Shown piece by piece: positions 1 through 8,492 of a DNA stretch of 64,000 nt. The notes beneath the pieces were generated by a model. That model was not told where the DNA came from, did not search any database, and saw nothing but the letters and a program-made list of their open reading frames with translations. Within the stretch, counting starts at the first letter, position 1. Every line of letters begins with the position of its first letter. The position numbers and the translations under genes are program-made. Origin of the DNA: Thermoanaerobaculia bacterium (GTDB lineage: Bacteria; Acidobacteriota; Thermoanaerobaculia; Multivoradales; J023); assembly GCA_028066595.1 (NCBI GenBank), contig JALCBJ010000012.1, forward strand, positions 20,633 to 84,632, in the 5' to 3' direction.

Positions 1-1783
1 ACAACGGGCCGAGCTTCTCCAGCAGCTCCTCCAGCCGTGCCGAAATGCGCCGGCGCTCGCCACTGGGAAGCTGCCGGAGCGGTACGTCGACGCCTACTTG
101 TAGGCGGACCTCGGCGAGGTCGGCGCCGAGGTCCAGCATGTCTGCCGCCCAGGCCAGCTCGCGGGCGATTGTGCCGGTACCCGGAGGCCGTAGAGCGGCT
201 AGCCGCTCGCGGGTCGTCGTGAGCCCGCGGGCCGTCATACCGCCAGAACGCCGCTCGGCGAACGATCGGTCGGCGAAAAGGAGCTGAAAGAAGAGGGGTG
301 AGCCATTCAATGATTCGGCCCCTGTCAGACGGTGGACGTCGCCCAGCTCGACGACCGTACCGCCGAGTGGTTCATCGAGAACGTGTAGATCGAGGAATGT
401 CGCCAGGTCGCCGGGCGTGAGTCGATGCTCGACCATGCCGTCGCGCGTCGGTAGGTCCGTGTTCCATGCGGTGTCGGCACCGGCTACGAGACCGGGTAGA
501 CAGACGGGCGGTGGTTGGAGGTGCCCGTGGTCGCCCCAATCGCACAGCAGGTAGCCGTCCGCGCCATGCGACCGGGCCGAAGCTGCTGCGCGGGCAGTAT
601 TGCTCAGCGTGTTGTGGGTACGGCCCGTGAAGCTGTTCCACGACGAAGTACCGGGACATACCCAGAAGTCCAGGCCTGTGCGCGCTTTCGCAGCAGCCAA
701 CTTGCCACAGACGGCATCCCAGTCGTGGTCCGCTTCGTAGCCCCAGGCCAGCGCGACGGCATCGGCCGGAATGTCGGGCAGACACTCCGGTTGCTCCATC
801 ACGACATCGCCCCAGAAAAGAAGGCGCCGCCCGTGCTCGGCGGCCAATCCGTGGACCTGGTTGAGAAAGTCGAGGTAGATGCGTTCCTTGCCGAGCCGCT
901 CGCACGCTTCCCTCGAGCGCCCGAGGCCGAGATCGAGGGTTTCGTCGAAGCCAACGTTGAAGAATGGGCCTTTGGGAAAGCTCGGCAGCAGCTGGCCATA
1001 GAGATCCCGTAGCAAGTCGAGACTGCCGGGGTCGAGCGGGCACAAGCTGAAGGGCTCGGGGTCGGGTGAAAAGGGATGCACGATGCCGTCGGGACACTCC
1101 GCTAGGCGACGATAGGGCTCGTGAATCAGCCAGCGGTGCAGGTGTCCGAAGCTGTTCTGGTTGGGTACCAGCTCGATGTGGCGCTCCGTGCACCACGACG
1201 CCAGGACGCAGATTTCTTCTGGCGTCAACGGATCGAAGCCCTGCCACACCGCCTCGTGGCTTCGGTAGGCGAAGGCGTGTTCCAGGTAGAGCTGGAGTTG
1301 GTTGAATTTGAGCGAGGCCAGCCGTTCTATCAGCTGTTCTAGCTCCTCCATAGAGGGAACGCGGTTGCGACTCACGTCGAGCTGGAAGCCTCGTACAACG
1401 AAGTCGGGACGGTCGTCCACTTCGATACCCGGGACATCTCGTCGTGAGTCGTGGGCGTGGAGCCACTGCGCCAGCGTCGACGCGCCGTGCGCCAGGCCCG
1501 CAGCGGACCGAGCCGCGATGCGGACGCCGCCTTCATCGAGGCGCAAGTGGTAGCTCTCGCTGCAGGTGTCCGCGTTCTCCGTCCGCTCGAAGACGATATC
1601 GGCGTCGGACGCCGATTCCACCTGCTCGATCACACCGAGGGCCCCCGACAGACGCCGCCACGCTGGCTCGCCGGCCTCAGAGCCGCCAGCGATCCTGGCC
1701 TCGTGCTCCAGCCGCCAGGAGACATCGAGCCGCCGAACTGACTTGGGTCTGGGTACGAGAAGTAGGGACGGATCGAAGCACAT
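1..1783 (-). CDS. GH20-type beta-N-acetylhexosaminidase-like protein, partial at left edge
   Basis: Reading the minus strand from an ATG at 1783 gives an open frame to position 1 (about 594 codons); the C-terminus lies outside the window. The start MCFDPSLLLVPRPKSVRRL resembles the N-terminal domain of GH20 enzymes and is not a signal peptide. The catalytic barrel begins near residue 135 (RGFQLDVSRNRVPS) and carries the Asp-Glu pair of the family in NVGFDETLDLG near residue 276; retaining GH20 enzymes use this pair for substrate-assisted hydrolysis of terminal GlcNAc/GalNAc. The frame is intact and compositionally like its neighbours. It is divergent from the E1 gene, with 62 bp between starts. 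The likely role is intracellular hydrolysis of N-acetylhexosaminides from glycans or cell wall. The Shine-Dalgarno is weak (AAGGAAAG, rather far upstream), so the start is less certain than the family. Confidence 0.82.
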   Translation of the reverse strand, partial: MCFDPSLLLVPRPKSVRRLDVSWRLEHEARIAGGSEAGEPAWRRLSGALGVIEQVESASDADIVFERTENADTCSESYHLRLDEGGVRIAARSAAGLAHGASTLAQWLHAHDSRRDVPGIEVDDRPDFVVRGFQLDVSRNRVPSMEELEQLIERLASLKFNQLQLYLEHAFAYRSHEAVWQGFDPLTPEEICVLASWCTERHIELVPNQNSFGHLHRWLIHEPYRRLAECPDGIVHPFSPDPEPFSLCPLDPGSLDLLRDLYGQLLPSFPKGPFFNVGFDETLDLGLGRSREACERLGKERIYLDFLNQVHGLAAEHGRRLLFWGDVVMEQPECLPDIPADAVALAWGYEADHDWDAVCGKLAAAKARTGLDFWVCPGTSSWNSFTGRTHNTLSNTARAAASARSHGADGYLLCDWGDHGHLQPPPVCLPGLVAGADTAWNTDLPTRDGMVEHRLTPGDLATFLDLHVLDEPLGGTVVELGDVHRLTGAESLNGSPLFFQLLFADRSFAERRSGGMTARGLTTTRERLAALRPPGTGTIARELAWAADMLDLGADLAEVRLQVGVDVPLRQLPSGERRRISARLEELLEKLGPL

Positions 1784-1845
1784 GTCTTGTCGGAGTCTTT
1801 CCTTGACAGGGCCCGTCGGGCCGCGGATCATGAGAGGCCGAGCAT

Positions 1846-4407
1846 ATGACGCACCCGAGGAGAGCCGTCTTGACCGATCCTGAAGAGATCCATATCGAAC
1901 TCGAAGACGATGTCTTTGCGTTGCGCTTCAAGACGATTCGTCAGCGCTTCGCGACCTACGTTCTCGAGAGTCATCCGTTCGCGCTGGAGCCTGCGGTCGA
2001 GGCGATCGACGTGGCACAGGAGAAAGCGACGGATCAGCTCCTGATGGAGGGTCTGGTCGACCGGGTGTCCATGATCGAGGCCTTGCGCCTACCGTTTCGC
2101 CAGGCGTTGACCTCGCGGATCGAGCCCGATCAGGTCAAGTATCTCGACGAGACCACGCCAGGTGTAGGACCCGGAACGCGCCTCGGCCAGGAGATATCTC
2201 GCTTGATCGACGACTGTGATGGCTTCTTGCGTCGCGAGTCGTTGACTGCATCACTGAGTCCCGACGAACGACGCGAGCTGTTGGCGGGTATGGTGCTGAC
2301 CCGCGCCGTCGACAACCGACTCAAGCAGCTGTTTCTCGGCGGCGAGGTGCGTTGGGGCAACAAGAGCTTTCAAGGCAAAGGATTCCGGTCACTCGGCCAG
2401 GAGGCGATCTACGGAGCGTGCTTGCGCCTGCGCCGAGGAGACGACTATCGTCTCGACGGTGTTTGGAGCGGGGACATCATTGCGCCGCTGATACGGGACG
2501 TAGGCGCTGCTCTGGCCATGCATCCCGCGCCCGAGATGGTGCGCAACATCCTGTCGGCACAGATGGCCAAGGCCGGCCCGCCGATGGACGGACGGGACTT
2601 CCACATCGGTGACTTGTCCCGAGGTGTCCTGCCTCCGGCTTCGCCGTTGTCGATCTCTTCGCTCAATGTCGCCGGTATCGCGCTCGCGCTGTCGCGAGAG
2701 CCGGCGGCGTCGGACGGAGACGGCCGCGTCGCCGTGGCGTTCATCGGCGAGGGTGGTTCCTCGCTCGGCGAATGGCACGAGGCGATCAATGCCTGTGCAG
2801 CCCGTGCGCTGCCGGCCGTCTTCTGCGTCCAGAACAATCAGACCGCGTTGTCGACGCCGCTGCGCGATCAGACCGCGACTCGTGTCTTTGCTGACAAGGC
2901 ATTGGGTTACGGCATTCCCGGTGTGACCATCGATGGTACCGATCCCGAAGCCGTCACCTCTGCCTTTGCGTGGGCTGCCGAAAGAGCTCGGCGCGGGCTC
3001 GGGCCGGTGCTCATCGAGCTGGTGTGCATGCGTATGTGCGGTCATGCCCACCATGACGACATGCTTTACGTGGGTAAGGAGCCTCCTGCGGGCTGGGACT
3101 ACCCCGAGCTTCAGGAGGGCGGCTATGCCGACGCCGTCGCCTGGGAGTATTGGTCGGATCGCGATCCTCTGAAGCTCTATGCCGACCGGCTGAAGAACGA
3201 GGGCGTCATCTCTTCTACCGACTTCGATGATTGGAAACAGGAGTCGGAACAGTTGGTGGAGCAGGAAGCCAAGAGTGTGATCGGGGCCGACTGGCCCGAC
3301 ACTGCGACTGTAGGCCGACGCGTCTATGTCCATGGGCCGGAGGAGAGTCGCCGTGAGCCCCTCGACCCCCGGCATCTGCTCGAGCCAGGCTTGCCAGAGA
3401 TCGAGGAGTCGCTGCCTTTCGACGCCAACGGCACGACCTTTCTCGAAGCGGTCATGCTGGGTGTGGGAGACGCATTGGAATCCGACGCACGGGTGTTCCT
3501 CTACGGAGAAGACGTAGGCGGCGACTACGGCAATGCGTTTCTCCTCCTGCGTCCGCTGCTGGAGAAGTATCGCGATCGCATTCTCAACTCCACGCTCTCC
3601 GAGGGAGCCACCTTGGGCGTCGCCACAGGAGCGGCTCTGGCCGGCCTACGACCGATCGCCGAGATCCAGTTCAACGACTTCGTGGCCAGTGGTTTCAACC
3701 AGCTGGTCAACAACGCCGCCAAGATCCACTATCGCTGGGGCGGCGAAGTGCCGATCGTGGTGAGGATGCCGTGGGGAGGCTTGCGCTCCGCAGGGCCCTA
3801 TCATTCGCAGAACACAGAGGCGTGGTTCTATCGCACACCCGGATTGAAGATCGTTGCGCCGTCGACGCCTCAGGATGCGCGTGCCTTGCTCGCCACAGGC
3901 ATCGCCGATCCCGACCCGGTTCTCTACTACGAGCACATCGCCCTCTATCGCGAACCGAAGATCAAGCAGCGGTTGCCCGAAGATCCGCCAGGGCCGCTGC
4001 CTCTGGGGCGCGCCGCTTTGCGCCGGGCTGGCGAAGATCTAGCCATCATTTCCTATGGCGCGTACGTCCACCGGGCTCTCGAAGTGGCCGGCAGGCTCGC
4101 GCAGGACGGGATCGAGGCTGCGGTGTTGGATCTTCGTTCCCTCATGCCGCTCGACAAAGAGGCCGTTTTGCGGGTCGCAGCGACCTGCGCTCGCGTCCTC
4201 ATCGTGCACGAAGACACCCGGCGAGGCTCCATCGGCGAGAGCCTGGCGGCGATGATTCAGGAAGAAGCCTTCGAATACCTCGACGCACCTATCCGTGTCG
4301 TCGCCGCCCTCGACACGCCGGTGCCCTACTCCCCTCCACTAGAAGCTGCATTCCTGCCGAGTCTCGAGGACATAGAACGAGCAGCTCGGGCGCTGTTGGA
4401 CTACTGA
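1846..4407 (+). CDS. Fused E1 alpha-beta subunit of 2-oxoisovalerate (branched-chain 2-oxoacid) dehydrogenase
   Basis: This thiamine-diphosphate enzyme decarboxylates branched-chain 2-oxoacids and transfers the acyl group to the lipoyl E2, feeding branched acyl-CoA synthesis or amino-acid catabolism in the cytoplasm. The alpha-type half spans about residues 150-480 and has the ThDP/Mg motif from GEGGSSLGEWHEA to QNNQ (about 302-331). The beta-type half follows from about 525, with GEDVGGDYG, SEGATLGVATGAAL and GPYHSQNTEAW. Separate alpha and beta subunits are about 350-400 and 330 residues; here both are on one 853-residue chain, as in other fused E1 proteins. About 150 N-terminal residues precede the alpha domain and I do not recognise them. 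AGAGG about 9 nt before the ATG supports the start. No E2 or E3 gene is in the window. Confidence 0.9.
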   Translation: MTHPRRAVLTDPEEIHIELEDDVFALRFKTIRQRFATYVLESHPFALEPAVEAIDVAQEKATDQLLMEGLVDRVSMIEALRLPFRQALTSRIEPDQVKYLDETTPGVGPGTRLGQEISRLIDDCDGFLRRESLTASLSPDERRELLAGMVLTRAVDNRLKQLFLGGEVRWGNKSFQGKGFRSLGQEAIYGACLRLRRGDDYRLDGVWSGDIIAPLIRDVGAALAMHPAPEMVRNILSAQMAKAGPPMDGRDFHIGDLSRGVLPPASPLSISSLNVAGIALALSREPAASDGDGRVAVAFIGEGGSSLGEWHEAINACAARALPAVFCVQNNQTALSTPLRDQTATRVFADKALGYGIPGVTIDGTDPEAVTSAFAWAAERARRGLGPVLIELVCMRMCGHAHHDDMLYVGKEPPAGWDYPELQEGGYADAVAWEYWSDRDPLKLYADRLKNEGVISSTDFDDWKQESEQLVEQEAKSVIGADWPDTATVGRRVYVHGPEESRREPLDPRHLLEPGLPEIEESLPFDANGTTFLEAVMLGVGDALESDARVFLYGEDVGGDYGNAFLLLRPLLEKYRDRILNSTLSEGATLGVATGAALAGLRPIAEIQFNDFVASGFNQLVNNAAKIHYRWGGEVPIVVRMPWGGLRSAGPYHSQNTEAWFYRTPGLKIVAPSTPQDARALLATGIADPDPVLYYEHIALYREPKIKQRLPEDPPGPLPLGRAALRRAGEDLAIISYGAYVHRALEVAGRLAQDGIEAAVLDLRSLMPLDKEAVLRVAATCARVLIVHEDTRRGSIGESLAAMIQEEAFEYLDAPIRVVAALDTPVPYSPPLEAAFLPSLEDIERAARALLDY

Positions 4408-4452
4408 GCTCATAACGCGCAGCGAACCACGCGCGATCACGTCGTTCTGTGG

Positions 4453-6266
4453 CTACAGCGTCTTCAAGTACTCGACGAGTGCCCACCGTTCCTCGTCCGA
4501 CAGGTCGGTTCCGTATTCGTGCCCGGCGTTCGACCCACCCGTCGACGAAGCATCGTAGGTGAAGACAGGATCGGAAGTGGTGGTGACGTAGCCGACCCGT
4601 TTCGGATCGTAGGCACGATCTCCGAGCTGGAAGCCGTCGGTTCTTTCGGCCGAAGGCAGCAGCAGGTCGTAGAGGGTGGGACGGAGCCGTTGTGTAGATA
4701 GGGAGCTGTGGACCAGATGCCGTCGAGCTGGCGGGCTTGGTACTCGCCTGTGCCTCTCCAGACCGGATGCGGTACCTCATAGCTATCTCGCTCCTCCTGC
4801 GTCACACCGGCGGCATCGAAGGCGAAGTCCATTAGAGGTACGACCTTTTCGGGGAGGGCGACCCAGAAATCCTGGCCGTCCTGTGGTCGCAGGAAGTTCT
4901 CGGCTCTCGTCGGGTCGGTGGCCACTTCGTCCGTCGGAAAGAGCGTTCCCTCGCGGGCGTGGTGGCAGTGCAGACATTGGGCCTGAAAGAGTGCTTTGCC
5001 TCGCTCGGCTTTCGCGGAGTCGATTTCTCCTAGCTGGTCTTCCGGCCACGGCGGCGCCACGATCTTGTCGAGCAGATCCTCCAGCGCGAAGATGGCACGT
5101 GGATGCAACGACGACACGTTCGTGTCCGGATCGATGTAGGCGCCCAGTGCGAGCGCCTGGGCCACGTTGCGCTGCAGCACAGAGTTCGTATTGCCATCGG
5201 CGTGGTACCACACGAACTCGTCGGCCCAGTAGAGATGCGGAATGCTCGTGGGAGCCGTGAGTGGGGTCGCGGAGAAGAAGACGGTGTTGCGGATGATGCC
5301 CCACGGATCATCGCGCCCTGGACCGGGAGTCGGCGTCTCGGGATTCTCGATCGCGGTGATGGCGAAGAGCGCGAGCTGGATCCGGTTCTCGAGCAACGCG
5401 CGGTAGCGGGCCAGGAACTCGAGGATGCCTTGGATATCGCTCCGTACGGTTTCGGTGGCTTGTAGAGTGCTGGCGACGTCATCGGCGAGATGTTCCACAG
5501 GAGCTCTCTCGCCTTGCCGCAGGATCGGAGCAAACTGGCGGCCCAGGGCGCGGGCCGCTTCATCTCTGGGTTCCTCGACGTCGTTCTTCACGGCATCGGC
5601 GTAGGGACGTAAAAAGTCGCGCATCGATTCGGTGGACATGGTTTCGTCGTCCGTGGACAATGCGGCCATCAGAGAATTGCCCGTAGCTCCGGATGGCTGT
5701 TCGAGACTGAGCAGGCGCCAGACGAACAACAGCGTTTCCACGGGATCTCCGAGCATCGCGATCACCGAGTCCTTCGCGGCTACGGCGAACGCCTCGATGT
5801 CGGCCAGATTGGGCGCGCCGTCGATGCGCAGTGCCACGCGGCTGCCGTCCTCTTGCTCCACCTCGATCTGGCCGGTGTGACACGCTGCGCAGTTGACGCC
5901 TGCGAACTCCGTTTTGAGCAAGGAGAACTGGGGCACTCCCGTTGTCCACCCGACGGGCAGGCCGTATGGATTGTCCGGGCCCGCAGGGCTCGGCAGAAAT
6001 CCATAGGCAGGTAGCGACTTGTCGAAGGTCTCCCCGGTGTTGACGTCCTTGAGCGCTCGTAGGATGGAAACCGGTACGAGGTCGCTGCCCTCCGAGGTGC
6101 GGCGCCAGAGCTTGCGCTCGTCCGGCGTCAGGCCCGTCGCCAGGTCGACGAGCACCATTGGCTGGGCCGGTACCGGACGCGGCGGCAGGTCATCTTCGCG
6201 GCATCCACTGCATGAGGACAGCAAGAAGCCGACTCCGAGGGCAACGAGAAAACACAGAGTACGCAT
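4453..6266 (-). pseudogene. Dihaem c-type cytochrome, RoxA/RoxB-like lipoprotein, frameshifted near C-terminus
   Basis: ATG at 6266 has AGGAG five bases upstream and starts a lipoprotein signal (MRTLCFLVALGVGFLLSSC, lipobox LSSC); a further upstream ATG at 6281 lacks these. Two haem-binding motifs are present, CAACH (about residue 127) and CLHCH (about 430), giving a periplasmic or membrane-anchored dihaem protein related to RoxA/cytochrome c peroxidase-like proteins. After APYLHNGSVP (about residue 530) the frame becomes low-sense. One frame over, it resumes as LYDLLLPSAERTDG and continues to VEYLKTL before a TAG at 4453-4455, matching the usual end of the family. A single missing base near 4670-4682 explains this. 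It is either a real frameshift or a sequencing error in a GC-rich run. Without correction the frame ends at 4464 with an unrelated tail. The substrate cannot be told from sequence. Confidence 0.82.
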
Positions 6267-6348
6267 GGCGACTCCTGACACGTGGGTACAGGCGAGTTGC
6301 AGGCTCTTCGCGGACCTGCGCAGACGAGTTGTGGAAGCTGAGGAGAGT

Positions 6349-6978
6349 CTACACTCGCCCGCTGGCGTGCCGCTTCTCGAGATCCTGGACGGCGAGATCG
6401 AGCCATAGCTCGTACCAGGTCAGAAAGTCCGTACGCTCTTCGCGGTGGAAGAACGGGTCGGGGTAGATTCCGCCATCGTTGCATCGATCGTCGACCCAGA
6501 CATTCCCGTACTCATCGCCGTTTACCACCAGATTCAGCGAGATTCCGCAGCCGTAGTTGGCGATGCGGATCAGTCCGCAGACCCATTTCGGATCGAAGTA
6601 CTCGTCTTCTATCGATTCGTACCGCTCGTCACCTTCGATCTGGAGGTCCATGTTCCATGCTTTCTGATGAGGAAATGGAGCACCGAGATCGATCGGTCCC
6701 GACTTGGAGTCCAGGTCGTCGTAGGTGCCGTTCTCGAGCGGTTCGAGCCCGTACCAGGGACCAGCACCGCCGTTGCCAAGTCGGGTGACGAAGGCACGGT
6801 AGCCCGAGGGCAGGCCAACGCCGTGCGTCGACTCGAACGCTGCGACAGCCTCTTCGCTGGCCACGGGGTTCAAGCGGTAGCTGTGTTTCGCGGCTCCGAA
6901 TCCGGTCAGATCCGGATCGAGGCGGCGAAGCACCGCGAGCTGTTCGTCGATCGTCTTCAGCCTTTCTGAAGTCTCCAT
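6349..6978 (-). CDS. SMI1/KNR4 (SUKH) family protein
   Basis: A 209-residue protein without signal peptide. The SUKH fold is indicated by the segment from about residue 35: an initial helix (ASEEAVAAFESTHGVGLP), SGYRAFVTRLGNGGAGP, then DLGAPFPHQKAWN and an IANYGCGISLNLVVNG strand block. Family members act as immunity proteins to contact-dependent toxins in some bacteria and as general adaptor proteins in others. No toxin, Rhs or polymorphic-toxin gene lies next to it, so immunity is not supported here. It is a single gene between the cytochrome and the serine protease, all on the minus strand, with 82 and 30 bp spacers. The ribosome-binding site is weak. Confidence 0.75.
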   Translation of the reverse strand: METSERLKTIDEQLAVLRRLDPDLTGFGAAKHSYRLNPVASEEAVAAFESTHGVGLPSGYRAFVTRLGNGGAGPWYGLEPLENGTYDDLDSKSGPIDLGAPFPHQKAWNMDLQIEGDERYESIEDEYFDPKWVCGLIRIANYGCGISLNLVVNGDEYGNVWVDDRCNDGGIYPDPFFHREERTDFLTWYELWLDLAVQDLEKRHASGRV

Positions 6979-7008
6979 CGAACCAAGCCTATGAGGTCTC
7001 GAACTCGG

Positions 7009-8394
7009 TTATTGGAGCTGGCCTGGACCGACACTCGACTGCGACCATCCGTCGACCGCCACCATCTCCGTACCTCTAGGGTCCAGCCAGTCGCGCAACC
7101 GATAGCTCGGGCCGCGATGATCATCCCAGGCGTCCGCCAGGCGGCCGAACCAGTCGGGTAGGCGGTTGTCGCAGGCCGCGTGGCCTCCGCGCAGCCAGCC
7201 GCGGACCCTACCGTCCGCATCGAAGAGAGGAGCTCCAGAGGAACCGCCCTCGGTCGTCCCTTCGGACCACGATTCGATGCGCAAGTGATCACCGGCCGGG
7301 TCGTCCGCAGTGGCGAAGTAGTGACTGCGGGCAGCTGTGGTCGCTCGGGCGAAGCTCTGAGGTCCGGCATTGGGGTGGTGGACCGTGATGGCCGTTCCCA
7401 GGGGGTCGTCGGAGCGATCCCAACCAGCCCAGGTGAGGTTCCACTTCGGGTCGGGGCGACGGTTCAGCTCGAGCAATGCGACGTCGGTGCGACGGTTGCT
7501 AGCCAGCAGGGTGGCACCCGATTGGAAGCTCGCGGACGGCGCCGGTGTCGTACCGCCACAGATCTTTCGACGATAGTTCCACAACACCACAACGCTGTCG
7601 GCTGCGCGGTGGTCCAGGCCGCAATGGGCAGCGGTAAGCAGGAGCGGTTGGCCGGATTGCGCCACGTCGGAGACGAGGAAACCGGAGCAGAAACGGACAC
7701 CATCGATGATCAGCAGCGCTACCGAAGTCGCCTGCTGACGAAGTGCTTCGCTCTCCTCCCCGGGCCGAGCGTCGTCGCACCCGACATCCAAACGGCAACC
7801 GGACGCGGTCGATTCCGGGGAGGCGAACCCGGCGTAGCCGTGGTGGATCCGGTCCAGATGGAGATCGATCTGGCCGAGACGGTCGATCGGGACCTTCAGC
7901 TCCAGGTCGACCCGCGAGCCGAGAATTGGAGGAGTCCACAGTTCCGGAGCATCACCTCTGCGGTTGGGCACGGCATCGGCCAGAGTCAACGGACGGGAAG
8001 CGGCGGTGGCGCCGCGCAGCACGAGCTCGGCTCCGTCTGGCAGCTGGAAGCGATCGAAGCGCAGGCTGATAGACGTGGCACCGTCGGCCACGATGCCCAA
8101 AGTCCAACGGGCCGTGGCTCTGGTGGTACTGCTTTCGCTCTTCTGAGCGCGCCAGACACCGAAGCTCCACGGATCGACGTCGACCTGTCGTGGAGCCGCG
8201 AAATGTGCCACACGTCCTCTGGACGCCCGTTGCCGGTCGGCCTGTTCGAGCTCCGCGAGATTCAAAGCCTCGAGGCGCAGTACAGCGCGCCCAGGCTCTG
8301 ATGAATCACCTGGTCGTGGCCAGGCGGACGTGGCGAAGGCGATCGGTAAAAGGAGAAGGGCGCCGAGGCGGGCGAGTTTCGAAGGCTTCAACAC
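7009..8394 (-). CDS. Exported trypsin-fold serine protease, lysyl-endopeptidase-like
   Basis: The product starts at a GTG with the signal peptide MLKPSKLARLGALLLLPIAF and has an N-terminal region of about 200 residues that looks like a beta-rich prodomain. The chymotrypsin-fold catalytic domain follows, with the triad visible as LLTAAHC (His, about residue 253), TDVALLEL (Asp, about 306) and EGGSSGAPLF (Ser, about 382). This order and the cysteine pattern (GCRLDVGC, FCSGF, AACDNR) match lysyl endopeptidase/Achromobacter protease I relatives. It should be secreted or periplasmic and cleave proteins; whether it is Lys-specific cannot be read. The length of 461 residues fits a preproprotease. 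No adjacent inhibitor or secretion gene is seen. Confidence 0.83.
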   Translation of the reverse strand: MLKPSKLARLGALLLLPIAFATSAWPRPGDSSEPGRAVLRLEALNLAELEQADRQRASRGRVAHFAAPRQVDVDPWSFGVWRAQKSESSTTRATARWTLGIVADGATSISLRFDRFQLPDGAELVLRGATAASRPLTLADAVPNRRGDAPELWTPPILGSRVDLELKVPIDRLGQIDLHLDRIHHGYAGFASPESTASGCRLDVGCDDARPGEESEALRQQATSVALLIIDGVRFCSGFLVSDVAQSGQPLLLTAAHCGLDHRAADSVVVLWNYRRKICGGTTPAPSASFQSGATLLASNRRTDVALLELNRRPDPKWNLTWAGWDRSDDPLGTAITVHHPNAGPQSFARATTAARSHYFATADDPAGDHLRIESWSEGTTEGGSSGAPLFDADGRVRGWLRGGHAACDNRLPDWFGRLADAWDDHRGPSYRLRDWLDPRGTEMVAVDGWSQSSVGPGQLQ

Positions 8395-8492
8395 AAAAGC
8401 TGGGTCTGACGAGTTCGAGGATAGCGCGACGACGTGTCAGACACGTCGGATGAACCCAAAATCCTAGCATCCGACGGAGTACCGGTTCGCAG

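Noticed and set aside
372..1466. Minus-strand 364-residue open frame
   Set aside because: Arg-rich, motif-free and in a different frame from the GH20 protein read from 1783; a shadow of it.
1803..1831. TTGACA and GATCAT at 17 bp as promoter of the E1 gene
   Set aside because: The implied transcription start would lie only a few bases before the ATG and would leave out the ribosome-binding site.
2389..3375. Minus-strand 328-residue open frame inside the E1 gene
   Set aside because: Antisense to the conserved ThDP enzyme and without any motif; GC-rich antisense frame.
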